A stretch of 64,000 nucleotides of DNA, from positions 101,900 to 165,899 of the forward strand of contig CAUYUJ010018646.1 of NCBI GenBank assembly GCA_963575745.1, written 5' to 3'. The notes below the pieces were generated by a model, which saw only the letters and a program-made list of their open reading frames with translations, was not told the DNA's origin and made no database searches. Shown here in pieces: positions 22,901 through 29,356 of the stretch. Numbering within the stretch: the stretch's first letter is position 1; each line of letters begins with the position of its first letter. Origin of the DNA: Prorocentrum cordatum. Lineage: Eukaryota; Sar; Dinophyceae; Prorocentrales; Prorocentraceae. The translations under genes were made by a program, and so were the position numbers.

Positions 22901-22908
22901 GGCTTTGA
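13999..22908 (+). CDS. Single-ORF polyprotein of the YR retrotransposon: RT, RNase H, J-like domain, tyrosine recombinase
   Basis: The frame is open from before the element's left end to the TGA at 22,906-22,908. The first in-frame ATG inside the element is 13,999, giving 2969 residues; upstream of the element the frame only reads microsatellite poly-Asp. In order: a Pro/Ala-rich leader with PPPGFAGLE/SPPGL motifs (14.0-16 kb); RT with VSCDDLREFYY (motif A, 18,244 onward) and LNIDDH (motif C, Asp codons 18,556-18,561); RNase H with Asp 19,066, Glu 19,369, Asp 19,444 and a final Asp in VHRADDPTR; a J-domain-like segment (20,314-20,466); Ser/Asp repeats; a coiled coil (21,380-21,600); and a recombinase with Arg 22,327, Arg 22,642 and a Tyr at 22,723 or 22,729. 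DIRS-order elements usually carry these activities in two or more ORFs, so the fusion is notable. The absence of stops over 8.9 kb suggests a recent insertion. Confidence 0.88.
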   Translation: MASAAAPPAFRGTDPPRWCPPTGPPPPLQQNLPPPPPPFSRHSSPSSSGVAELETHGRTGGRRGGACTPCAAAPDQSNVSRGAPAHSSYARLPMAPDGALSLPASRAASEATADESIPQSRPSEGTGANGAKTTALWVEEPELVDPSNLHLLATPSPPLAASPWLNLDAWRSSPRADTCGFEVAEGFSCPAGWGAGGATTIPPYPGWDAPAREPPDLPGLASTVQRPRPPPGLDPPPLSMSLQADSPPGFAGLEGAPLAMGPFPTLADVEAGARVPPSNSMIAIAPTYGVHLSGGANSQWTFIEKHVSHPLVRTSFLPPMHAWDPHTGSDIQSVAPPPGFAGLEAGARVPPLVDSRASDAAGGGPWLSGERLPCTGSSPLPFWRPTAAVGDRAAGGAAVSAESPPVGGGSPSHVGRVGPPPGLADPQAGVHTHPSLHPSNVRPASLTAQPNLESAAVAPPSTHVCATAALVGTPALVSSIHLVATPGGTSTARCHHSPPGGCTGARRHRWCILGGPRSGCSRVILDAPPAATMGVGGRGVASSASDADSAPRRATGGPPAMFGGPPAVHAVSLASSPTTARAPTAIGSVVDAPETPVRSASTEAAIPTPRGACTRNAAGTQAAGSPPGLIGPAAGSSGEGVAAAAAIAARPRRFSCNRIQGPVASIPARARERLLADPRGLSPSPSPLVGMRPSSDAVAAPQGGVRAAGGMSGAGSPAADTTPRDAVPALRSGRGVAFAAGSSDECVAAATATIARPRRRSASTNSNPALPAFRLRRVRRVRTRRGGRRGRGAADGSCCTAHAPAHAGATASSTDALVGASEAASGARAPGSRSSLVQVAAGPCRAASAGSQAAGDAALHGGASQHRGGRTRPACPGRGLTQRRVAESDDAAAAKRAWAERGRESRHALLQRCCYGPAGRSSCRCRDSRSTPGSPSGPSGQLGQFHHAAGVHAVGDSDAPSFGSIGSGGSGKPLRGDLSSGVTAAPQAPRFDLSSGAAASSEPSRVDSPAGDLDPRSSAPASTTPCHSGRFHRGAEAHAPGASARASTGIGRSAPFVADLSALLRLFPGASIDVTHWAAAFAQVGMGTRCSLAAFTRTSLCAPDWDDSYLSESVPRDPWPCPPSPPLPPPPGHLSGRARERWRVRRAARTLSQHAVVALNWLTLGHPSFAPAEAKVRATVTPCQEGIRSRLERLCRIAVRLARGGKSDLGRAFAKFDSTEVSLHGLATHVAALEASFTSSSQVPAPMRQLPVSATPLASSLAAAAGWDSTQAEPFDLRVQASRIKWDYSPTFDPTPYLSDLVRSAFHDPDVMRLPEDEWPSGFSGARVHMDREQLWELLRKWDSCGALYLTPSDNLAWDEACGAFRVPKDEAYDRLILNPTVVNSRCNSVSSSTQRLGQGFLLCRLGLAPGEWLVVSCDDLREFYYTFKVPPARARRNALRVKLPSSRFRGFDAWREDLEGLDVSPCLNALAMGDNMAVEIANSAHEGVLRSFGALRPTEQAVHRLPFPRGPYVEMLNIDDHTGFQKLSWRGSAPRPDDPTRRDREVFAACDRGYPRVGLIQHPGKRARGETHKVVVGAEVEGRIGIVCAPLVRTVALCRLTLIQVFLGRSTRALLSSLVGCWVQVFLYRRPILSIFTHIYTFISTLPDDGLEYELPSSVRDELQACTYLAFVAMTDLRATPCPEVYGTDASLGWGGVVRSDISSHLSQELWRRSEHGGWHTRLHDRHLLMVLSRGEPLGPELTQLHREAGLPSLELPIAPRWVSELSEALRFRLAYKWEFRMPRHINILETTVFKSLCKYCCIRNPDSRIPVLLDSQVALGAAAHGRSSSPGLSHVLSTSLPYILGGGLYMGGLYVPTDVHRADDPTRNRPVRPPSRVEPAWLLDIDEGRFERFDMIAAADAASAYPTCLWGRFVLQVLARSPAAGAGPLGLPADRHVRAPAQVDRGDATASAEARGAYESAAPRRGTPFSVEVPSSAAAVSFSASRCTRARDSLPAAPRVPSPSPSPPVGMRLSSDAVTAPQGGVRAAGGGPGEGAPERRSRAKCDAIAAARPGTPAGDTHPVSLLSKATGSAPASLGGLLGRPPVTIQTRHRQARAAKLAAAHGLLHLERGATTDRVNAQFRRLGWACHPGRDTSIEASRKWRALCDAKAFILGPGRDVVGSDAPASGGATRRASGGGLLAAGRRDDTNRSRGVTTRDSALDASLGARPRGVPGERRNAHGAYPNAEPSAVASWCDSGSRAAPRCAVQTPAMPTAAMRRTQARLEADLRAAHTAVAALPSFRASTLPPLPGCRTDAHSVAPRASSAPALLAGRSQGAAVMLRATRERAAIAATAGAAQPRAVLPWGHSAARSEVSPVPSLPDSCCADKRADSCDAQLTESRGDQLTDCHPSQLTDFRTDQLADSRVDQIADSRAEGLADARAVQRADAFTWSDSRADPLTGLALRTGRVVGPTTTVAKRVRDERRALARFRASVDACDAALTEVEFGRGAEAGGPSPVELLQSSLAELERQKAALRIARSRTAECIRSCVSASGFSGGGAAAADAGAPLSAPTTAGSATHRQSGVAPSTGDVSEAPRAEQRKRSRVRALAGAAATTPANSSGREPPAPAFVAGRQEWPASLSPALPEGASEALGVQVDSHCRLVPSCDDQRTRSLKAFDVWCVEHAGVALATWARSGILLGRALATFGVWLYDAGLPRLVLVNAIRGAQALQPQWRGVLTEAWDVAKRWIPSKPPCPIPPLPRALLRAMVALCLAWDWPDMATLLLAVFTMSVRPGELATARRSDLTLPIDRRESAGDALLSISVPEAQGSGGERQHARCSDRAVVRMMELVFRDLTPTDPLLTFGQSGFRTRWLDLLSALGVPLARAPSGFDLSPALRFRTDISDGITRVFWRDRWRQASSTERYLYDVAASAVLPSLAEAARDRVSYLADSSDFLVASFLNVGPAVWPIQLAAARRNLVTSQGL
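16067..16130 (+). repeat. Internal repeat of about 60 bp, copy 1 (others near 16,715 and 20,033)
   Basis: The core CCAGCGATGCTGTTGCGGCC followed by CCGCAGGGAGG recurs near 16,715-16,775 and 20,033-20,095 with few changes. Copies 1 and 3 are read in the same frame (SSDAVAAPQGG). Copy 2 is read by the polyprotein in a different frame (HALLQRCCYGPAG). It is therefore a DNA-level duplication. Confidence 0.75.
17850..18960 (+). other. Reverse transcriptase domain within the polyprotein
   Basis: Blocks read VSCDDLREFYYTF (motif A), LNALAMGDNMAVEIA (the motif B position) and EMLNIDDHTGF (motif C with the catalytic Asp pair). The DNA-copying function is inferred from family knowledge of DIRS-order RTs, which share this compact arrangement directly ahead of RNase H. 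Confidence 0.85.
19040..19640 (+). other. RNase H domain within the polyprotein
   Basis: The acidic signature is complete: YGTDASLGWGG (Asp), NILETTVF (Glu), LLDSQVALGA (Asp) and TDVHRADDPTRNRP (Asp). The last block resembles the ADxxSR ending seen in DIRS and related RNase H domains. Confidence 0.85.
20314..20466 (+). other. J-domain-like segment with HPG in place of HPD
   Basis: The segment opens HGLLHLERGATTDRVNAQ, followed by FRRLGWACHPGRD and KWRALCDAKAFIL. The pattern L..GA.....V...FRRL....HP.RD...A..KWR...DA...IL follows the DnaJ J-domain helices I-IV. The catalytic tripeptide HPD reads HPG (20,392-20,400), so Hsp70 stimulation may be lost or altered. The assignment is by eye and needs a profile search. 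Confidence 0.55.
21100..21340 (+). repeat. Octad-like Ala-Asp-Ser-Arg repeats in the polyprotein
   Basis: About nine imperfect units of the type ADSRVDQI / ADSRAEGL / TDFRTDQL follow one another. At the DNA level the period is about 24 bases. It would make a charged, probably helical spacer ahead of the coiled coil. Confidence 0.7.
21950..22860 (+). other. Tyrosine recombinase domain within the polyprotein
   Basis: A helical core-binding part (FDVWCVEHAGVALATWA) precedes the catalytic part. The box I arginine sits in MSVRPGELATARRSDL (22,327). The box II arginine sits in ALRFRTD (22,642). A DRWRQASS block corresponds to the conserved H/R-W position. The nucleophile is Tyr in ERYLYD (22,723 or 22,729). 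Known role: joining the circular cDNA to the target without target duplication. Confidence 0.8.
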
Positions 22909-22919
22909 GCCTGGGTGTG

Positions 22920-23085
22920 GCTGCTGCGGCCTCCCTTGGCCGCCCGGGTGCCCTCGTTGAACGAGGCCGCCTGAGAGCGTCGCACGGCCCGCCCGCGTAG
23001 GCCTGTCCCGCCTTACGGGCCGCCGCGGGCGCGCGCCGCGCGTTCGCCCTGAGACGACTGCTCACTTGCGCAGCGTGCGGGGATG
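22920..23085 (+). repeat. Split direct repeat B1
   Basis: A 166-bp GC-rich sequence starting GCTGCTGCGGCCTCCC 11 bases after the polyprotein stop. It is identical to B2 and overlaps the start of A2 by the shared GATG. It contains the small hairpins CCTCGTTGAACGAGG and GGCGGCC-type palindromes. Confidence 0.92.
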
Positions 23086-23141
23086 CTTCTTCTTATCCCC
23101 ATCGCGCCCGCTGCTTGCAGTCGTCTGCAGCTTCTCGGCCC
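23082..23141 (+). repeat. Split direct repeat A2
   Basis: An internal copy of the 60-bp A repeat, identical to A1. It is followed by a 43-base pyrimidine-rich spacer before B2. Confidence 0.92.
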
Positions 23142-23184
23142 CCTCCCTCTCTCCTCCCTCCTTCTTCGAAGGCTGACCTGCGGC

Positions 23185-23350
23185 GCTGCTGCGGCCTCCC
23201 TTGGCCGCCCGGGTGCCCTCGTTGAACGAGGCCGCCTGAGAGCGTCGCACGGCCCGCCCGCGTAGGCCTGTCCCGCCTTACGGGCCGCCGCGGGCGCGCG
23301 CCGCGCGTTCGCCCTGAGACGACTGCTCACTTGCGCAGCGTGCGGGGATG
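23185..23350 (+). repeat. Split direct repeat B2 (right terminus)
   Basis: A 166-bp copy identical to B1, ending GCGGGGATG at the junction with the right-hand GAT microsatellite. Confidence 0.92.
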
Positions 23351-23645
23351 ATTCTGCTCCTGCTGATGACGATGATGCTAATGAGGATACTGAAGATGAT
23401 GCTGGCGATGCTGATGACGACGATGATGATGCTGATGATTATGATGATTCTGATGATGCTGATGATGCTGAATATGCTGATGATGCTGCTGATGATGATG
23501 ATGATGATGAGGATGATGAGGATGAGGATGAGGATGAGGATGAGGATGAGGATGCTGATGATGATGATGATGATGATGCTGATGATGATGATGATGATGA
23601 TGCTGATGCTGATGCTGATGCTGCTGATGCTGCTGCTGCTGCCTC

Positions 23646-23739
<94 letters not shown>

Positions 23740-23783
23740 GAGGAGGAGGAGGAGGAGGAGGAGGAGGAGGAGGAGGAGGAGGG
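23351..23783. repeat. (GAT)n then (GGA)n microsatellite, right flank of the YR element
   Basis: A GAT array with GCT and GAG interruptions, passing at about 23,736 into pure GGA. It continues the array broken by the element. Confidence 0.95.
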
Positions 23784-25108
23784 CGTCCGCGAGCGCCCGG
23801 GCGCGTGACGCCGCCTCCGGGGCCGCCCGCCCGCCGGCCCCGCCCTCTGCTTGGGGCCCGCGAGGACCGCCTGCAGCCCGCAGGGGCGCCGGCCTCCCCC
23901 CCTCCCCTCCCCCCGGCAGGGGCAGCGGCAGGGGTTAGCGGCAGGGGGGGGGCGTGCAGCCTTGGAGCCGGCCGGGTGGCCGACGCAGGGATATCATGCC
24001 GCGCCGTGGGGGAAACGGGTCCCGAAGGAAACGGGTCCCAAGGTGTTTCGCCGTTTCTCGGGCCTGCGGGCCCCTCCGCGGGCTCCGGGGCCAGCAGAGA
24101 GCGACTCGGGAGGAAGGATGCGTCCCGGTGTTAGGCCCTGGGGTCCATGACCCGCTTCCCTCGGGACCCCCCGTGCTAAACTATGTTTGCGTCGAAATCT
24201 CCCCGTCTATGCTCCATGGCGGGCGCATTTGTGGCCGTACCGCTCGGAAAACGATACACTACAAGATGGTTGTATTACGTGCTCGGGTCGGACGCACGCC
24301 TCCGAGGAGGACACGTAGTGCTAGTATGTCCTTGTGCGTCTCAGGAGCCGGCTGGGGGGCCGAGATGGCCCAGCACTGGTCACGGCCGGCCGAGATGGCC
24401 CAGCACTGGTCACGGCCAGCAGAGAGGTCATGGCGCCCACTTCGCAGAGTGGATTTCGATTTGAGAGATGAGAAGGAGCCTTGGACAGTCTTGCTTGTTT
24501 CGTTATAGAGTTTTGTTGTGGATTTCGGTCGGATTGTTTTAGTCGGGGGCCGAGTCTTCAAAACACATCCACGTGAAACTCATTGCGTTTTTCGCTTGCC
24601 GTTTTGGGGTGTTACATTTGCAGGGTCCGCGTGACTTTTCAAGGTAGACCGGTTGCAAGATCGGAGCCATGAGAAATGGGAGGAGAATGGGGCCCCTTCG
24701 TCGCAACGGCTGGACAAGGCTCGAACAACTTGACAATTTCGACCCTTGGAGGGGTCCGGGACCGATTTTGAGCGGGTTCGGCCTCGTCCTTCCCTCTTGT
24801 GACCGATTTTCGAGGGCCCATCCAGCGCAGACCCACGGGCCTCTTTCGCCAGCTCTCAGCATTTCCTTAACGATCCCCATCCCGCCGGGCCATGACTCCT
24901 CAGCCCCACCACCACTAGCCCTCCCCCCCCGGCTGGGGATAGGCCCCGCGAAACCCAAAGCGAGCAGCACATATCCCCACCTTGGCGGGGGGGGATAAAT
25001 CGGCTTGTGGGGCCGAGTCCATACCAGTGGGTATGGGGACCTATTCAAACGATGCTCAAGCTCGGGGAGGGGGAAACGGACATCTAGCTTGAATTATACG
25101 CATATGCA
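23784..25108. other. No gene seen; dispersed repeat modules
   Basis: At 24,357-24,420 there is a tandem duplication whose two copies share CCGAGATGGCCCAGCACTGG. Bases 24,749-24,834 match 10,042-10,127. The rest is GC-rich without domain signals. Confidence 0.5.
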
Positions 25109-25225
25109 TTCGAATGTCCGCGTGGATGTTCTGGATCTGCGCTGGAAGCCCACTGGCGGCGCCGACGCGTCAGGTTGGAGCGTTCTTCGCCGATCCAGGA
25201 CATCTGTGCAGATCTTCGAATGTCC
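25109..25225. repeat. Imperfect fold-back
   Basis: The left arm (TTCGAATGTCCGCGTGGATG and following) is partly complementary to the right arm, which ends ATCTTCGAATG. The arms are about 27-40 bp around a GC-rich loop. Divergence is considerable. Confidence 0.5.
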
Positions 25226-25442
25226 ATGTTTCTGCAATTTTTGTCTTCTAGGGACGCATCGACTCACATTGCCCACCCATCGCCGATAGGACTGCTAGCC
25301 CACACCCCCGCCCAGGAGAGTGCGGTCTCGCTTGTTCTACAGAGGGGCCTGCCGCCGATCTATCGGCGACCGTGTCGACAATTCAAGGCCGATGTTTCCC
25401 TCCGCCGAAAAGATGCAGACATCCCCGAGTGGCTTGCTCCTG

Positions 25443-25521
25443 GGCCTCAGGGGAGGGTGGCGGTGTATAAGTCCCCAGTGAGAGCCAGTGATTCTATACA
25501 CCGCCACCTTCCCTGAAGGCC
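25443..25521. repeat. Inverted repeat, 27-bp arms
   Basis: GGCCTCAGGGGAGGGTGGCG and following at 25,443-25,469 pairs with 25,495-25,521 (TATACACCGCCACC and following), with about three mismatches and a 25-base loop. Weaker complementarity extends to about 25,400 and 25,560. Confidence 0.75.
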
Positions 25522-25902
25522 GGGGGCAACTTGTCGGCGGGGGTCTGTGTAAAGGTCTTCGTTGCGTACTCCGCCCGGAGCTGGTCCAACCCCCCTTGTC
25601 GCTCTGGTTGATGGACAACATCTTGCACCGCCAGCGCGACCAGGGTGACGACCCGAACTTCAAAGCGCACCCCGGCCCCCGATTCAATGTTGGTTGGCAT
25701 CGACAGCGGGGCGCAGGATGTCGGCCAGTCGACAGACTGACACATCGCGGCACAGTCCGCCAACATGCAATTCGGCGCGGTGGGAGTCCACACACATCAG
25801 CGTAGAAGGAGCAGGATTTTGTCCATCAACCGTCCCCCTCGCCGCCCCATATCGGATGGGGCCAGGACAAGGATTAATCCGTTCCAGGGCCTTCCAAATT
25901 AC

Positions 25903-25930
25903 TCTCAGAGCGTTCCGGAACGCTCTGAGA
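25903..25930. repeat. Perfect 28-bp palindrome
   Basis: TCTCAGAGCGTTCC followed by its exact reverse complement, centred at 25,916/25,917. The right half and what follows are shared with about 3348-3425. Confidence 0.9.
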
Positions 25931-26219
25931 AGGCTGCGGCGCCCCAGCCGCGGGATGTCAGAGATTCCCGATCTATTCTCACCCGAACTTCTCGACGCTT
26001 CGCGTAACCCTGCGAGGTGCGAACGTGTCTTGCAGGTGCGAACTGGCTGCCGACAGTGGTGGCTGTGTTCGCAAATTCGCTCCGTGCCGCATCCCGGACG
26101 CTGCGTCCGCTCCCTGACATTTGCCTAAGAGCCGCGAACCAAAAGTAACCCTACCAGCCCATCCAGAGACGATGCCCAGAGGAGTTGCCTCGATCAGGTA
26201 AGTGGGCAGCACACAAAAA
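25931..26219. other. No gene seen
   Basis: Short open frames only, with no recognisable domain. Confidence 0.4.
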
Positions 26220-26940
26220 AAGGGTCCCTCTTGGAGCGCTCCTGGGACGCTCTTGGGCGCTCTTGAGGCCGTCTCGGGGCTCTCTTGAGCCTCTCTTGGA
26301 GCGTCTTGGTGCCTCGGGGAGCCTCTCGGGGCCTCTTGGGGGTCGCTAGGGAGCCTCTCGGAGGCCTCTTGGGCGCCTCTTCGGGCCTCCTGGGCACCTC
26401 TTGAGGCCCTCTTGAGGCGCTCTTGGGAGCCTCGAGGAGGAGGAGGAGGAGGAGGAGGAGGAGGAGGAGGAGGAGGAGGAGGAGGAGGAGGAGGAGGAGG
26501 AGGAGGGGAGTCCTGAATTAGCCCCCCCCCTCAGAAGCCTCCGACATCGCCTCTTGGGCCCCTCTTGGAGCGCTCTTAGGGCGCTCTTGGGCGTGCTTGG
26601 GGCCGTCTTGGGGCTCTCTTGGGCCTCTCTTGGGGCCCTCCTGGGCTCTCTTGGAGCCATCATGCGGCCTGGGAAGGCCATCGAAAGCAGCGAAACTGCG
26701 AGAAAGCACACCTCATTCTGATTTTATGCAATGGGTTTGGGCTTCTCGGGGGCCTCCGTGGAAGGCTCCATGGCAACTTGGAGCCGTCTTGGAACGGTCT
26801 TGGGGCCTCGTGGAGCATCTTGGGAACCATATTGAGCCAGCTAGGGCTATCTGGAGCCATCTTGGAGGTCATCTTGGGGTCTCGGAGGCGCCCTTGGAGC
26901 CGTCTTGGGCCCAAACGAATCATCGGACACCTCGCTCAAT
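26220..26940. repeat. CTCTTGGGGCC-type degenerate repeat block, interrupted by (GAG)n
   Basis: Repeating 10-15-base units of the type GGCCTCTTGGGCGCTCTTGG, broken at 26,432-26,513 by a pure GAG microsatellite. The same family recurs at 32,640-33,090 in this orientation and at 34,440-34,990 in the opposite one. Confidence 0.75.
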
Positions 26941-27111
26941 CCCACCTCCAGGTCCAGGGGAGGAGGTAGGTGGAGGGGTCAGGCTACCCATCCGCCCGCA
27001 AGCCGTCTTGCTCAATCCCATCCGCCCTCCCAACACATCAGTAACACCCGAGCCTCAGTATGTTCAGCGGTCGTCTTTGGATGGGCAGCTACTGTGAACC
27101 AAACCCGAGCC

Positions 27112-27320
27112 CATGTGCGCGACGCTGGGGCAAGGTGCGCCAGGCGTGCCAGGCGTACCACGCGCGCCAGGCATCCCTGAGGCCCGAGCGTGCCAGGCAC
27201 CCCTGGTGCGCCAGATGTGCCACGTGCCTCTGCCTGTGCCAGGTGTGTCGCATACTCCAGCCAGGTGCGCCACGTTCTGGGCACGTGCAGAGTGTGTCAG
27301 GTGCGCCTGCGCACGTGACA
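27112..27320. repeat. GTGCGCCAGGC-type minisatellite
   Basis: Imperfect 9-11-base units (GTGCCAGGC, GTGCGCCAG, GTACCACGC) over about 200 bases. All forward frames read Cys/Ala/Arg-rich peptide of no evident meaning. Confidence 0.7.
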
Positions 27321-27532
27321 GCATACATCAGGAAAAATGTTGGCCCCCACCATCCATGCCGAAAGCCAATGCCCATCATTGTGTTTGGTGGGCCTGCGTA
27401 CAGCAGGCCATACGCCACCACTTGACAGTGATCGCGGGGTGGCCGCGCATGATCCAGATTTGCCGCGAGGTGCATTTTGTATTGTTTGTTTTTTTGTCAG
27501 GGTCGGTCGCCCTGCGCGCAGCAGGGAATATG

Positions 27533-27690
27533 CTGACACCCCCGCCGTCCCTATCAAGAAACAGTACAAAGTGCTCGCGGGCCTCACGAACATGACTCCA
27601 GACTTTGGCCCAGAGTGTAGCTGCATTGTTTTCGTCAGGAATGGTGGGGAGGGTGATGGCCCTCATGGTATTCTCATTGTTCCTGGTTGG
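27533..27690 (+). CDS. Possible exon, unknown product
   Basis: The reading KKQYKVLAGLTNMTPDFGPE then CSCIVFVRNGGEGDG and HGILIVPGW looks less biased than its surroundings. It follows a CGCGCAG that could be a 3' splice site at about 27,521. No partner exon or domain was identified, so it may be chance. Confidence 0.25.
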
Positions 27691-27912
27691 CGCCGGTCGC
27701 CTGTGGGGAGGGGGTGTACACTAATAGGGGGCAGGGATAGCCCCCTCCCCGAAGGGGAAGAAGGGGATTGGAGGGGAAAGCCCTCTAGGCCACCTATACG
27801 CCCAGAGGGCGGATGGGATTTGTCCTCGTCCTGGCTCCGTCCTACCAGAGGGCCCCCCCCTCCTCCCCTCCAAGTCCGGCCGGGCTGGGCGCGCGCGCTC
27901 CCTGGGGTGGCC

Positions 27913-28237
27913 CCGATGATCGGAACGGCTCCGCAGGCACCGGGCGCGGGCTCTCTGGGGCTCGGGGGTCTGCACGAACGAGATGGGCACGGAAAGAGTG
28001 GGTACCATGCTCAACAGCAGTTCCTGTTCATTTTGAACAGGACTCGCTGTCCGCGCCGCCGCGGCCTGTGTACATTTGAGACAGGAGGCCGCCCGCCCAA
28101 CAGCGGCCGCTGTTGGTTTGGGACAACATTTGCTGTTGGGCATTGTACCCATTTTTTCGGTACCCATTTCGGGCGTCCAAACCGATGATCGGAACGGCTC
28201 CGCAGGCACCGGGCGCGGGCTCTCTGGGGCTCGGGGG
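27913..28237. mobile_element. Fold-back (MITE-like) element between 56-bp direct repeats
   Basis: The sequence starting CCGATGATCGGAACGGCTCC at 27,913-27,968 is repeated at 28,182-28,237. Between them lies an insert with long imperfect terminal inverted repeats. The left arm contains AGTGGGTACCATGCTCAACA and the right arm contains TGTTGGGCATTGTACCCA. The insert is A/T-richer than its flanks. The layout resembles introner- or MITE-type insertion, though 56 bp is far longer than usual target duplications. Confidence 0.7.
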
Positions 28238-28488
28238 GGTCGTCGGCGGCACCGCGACGGGCGCTCGCTGCGGGGTGGAGCGGGGCTTCGGCTTGCATCT
28301 GATCTACGCTGGCCCCTTGCGGGTGGCCTGGGATGCTCTTGGCCGGCGCCGCCCTGATCTCCTGGAACTTCGTCTCGCCGCGGCCCGTGCAGTGCTTGCA
28401 GTGCCTCACGAGCGACGGACTTCTCTGTATCCGCGCCCTCGCCGGCTGAATTCCGAGCGCGATCCCGCGGTTGCAGGGTCGCACGATG

Positions 28489-28685
28489 CTCGGGTCGGGC
28501 GAAAGGGGGGGTTTGTGAAAGGGGGGGTTACGAAATCTGCTGCATGTAGCTGGTTTCGGCCCCGCCGCCGGGCCCATTCCTCGATACATAGCCGCCTCCG
28601 GCGCCGGGAGGCGCCGGGAAAATCAGCTACGTGAGCTGATTCTCAAACCCCCCCTTTGCTACCCCCCCCTTTCGCCCGACCCGAG
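28489..28685. mobile_element. 197-bp fold-back element with ATG target duplication
   Basis: Terminal inverted repeats start CTCGGGTCGGGCGAAAGGGG and end with the complement CGCCCGACCCGAG. A second inner pair (GTAGCTGGTTT / AAATCAGCTAC) continues the symmetry. ATG stands directly outside both ends (28,486-28,488 and 28,686-28,688). There is no coding capacity. This fits a non-autonomous DNA transposon or an introner-like element. Confidence 0.75.
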
Positions 28686-28689
28686 ATGC

Positions 28690-29246
28690 GCTCCGTGTGG
28701 GGCGTCCGCGAAAGAACGCCCCGTATCCGTGGGGTCGCGGATTCGGATACGATTACCGCCCACGAGTTGCGGGCATTGAGCTGCACGGGTGGGTGGGTTC
28801 GCGTCGCGCAGCAGTGGCCTGGGCGATGATTAGTAAGGTGACTCCCAGGCTTGATCTTGGGCGTCGTCGGTGAGATTTTGTGATCGCCCTCTTCAAAGCC
28901 CTTCCCGTCGGCAGAGCATTTGTTTGCAGATAGTTTTCCTCGCGTTTTTTTCGAAATTGCAATCCTGCATTCCTTCGGCAGCGTGGCAGGGAAGCCCCAC
29001 TGCCGCGCGGGATGACGTGGGATGGCGCGGGAATGAAGGGAACACAACACACCCCGACTCACATTACTGTCGTTTACTAAACAACCCTGGGCGTTCACTA
29101 ACAGTACGTAGTTCTGCCCTGTTCGGTTCCTTCCCTAGATGCTTTCGCCACAGGGCTTCGCTTGTAGGTTTTTCCCAACCATCCTGTGGTGTTGGGTCCT
29201 CGTTTTGAAGAGACAGCGCCCCGCGTCACTCCTTCCTCCCGCTGCC
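28690..29246. other. No gene seen
   Basis: Mixed-composition DNA. Short open frames on both strands have no recognisable domain. Confidence 0.4.
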
Positions 29247-29325
29247 TCCTCCCTCCTCCTCCTCCTCCTCCTCCTCCTCCTCCTCCTCCTCCTCCTCCTC
29301 CTCCTCCTCCTCCTCCCCTCCTCCC
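29247..29325. repeat. (CTC)n microsatellite
   Basis: A pure CTC/CCT triplet run ahead of the 89-bp satellite. Confidence 0.9.
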
Positions 29326-29356
29326 TGCGTTTCAACCACCCAGTACAGCGTTTCTT

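Larger units (their letters stand above)
13543..23350 (+). mobile_element. Tyrosine-recombinase retrotransposon with split direct repeats (Ngaro/PAT-like)
   Basis: Seen directly: a 60-bp repeat A at both 13,543-13,602 and 23,082-23,141, and a 166-bp repeat B at both 22,920-23,085 and 23,185-23,350. Each pair is identical by eye. The order is A1 - long ORF - B1/A2 - B2. This is the split-direct-repeat layout known for Ngaro-, VIPER- and PAT-type members of the DIRS order, which integrate as circles through a tyrosine recombinase. The internal frame encodes RT, RNase H and a C-terminal recombinase. GATG stands at both outer ends and at the B1/A2 junction. No target-site duplication is expected or separable in the GAT array. 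Confidence 0.92.
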
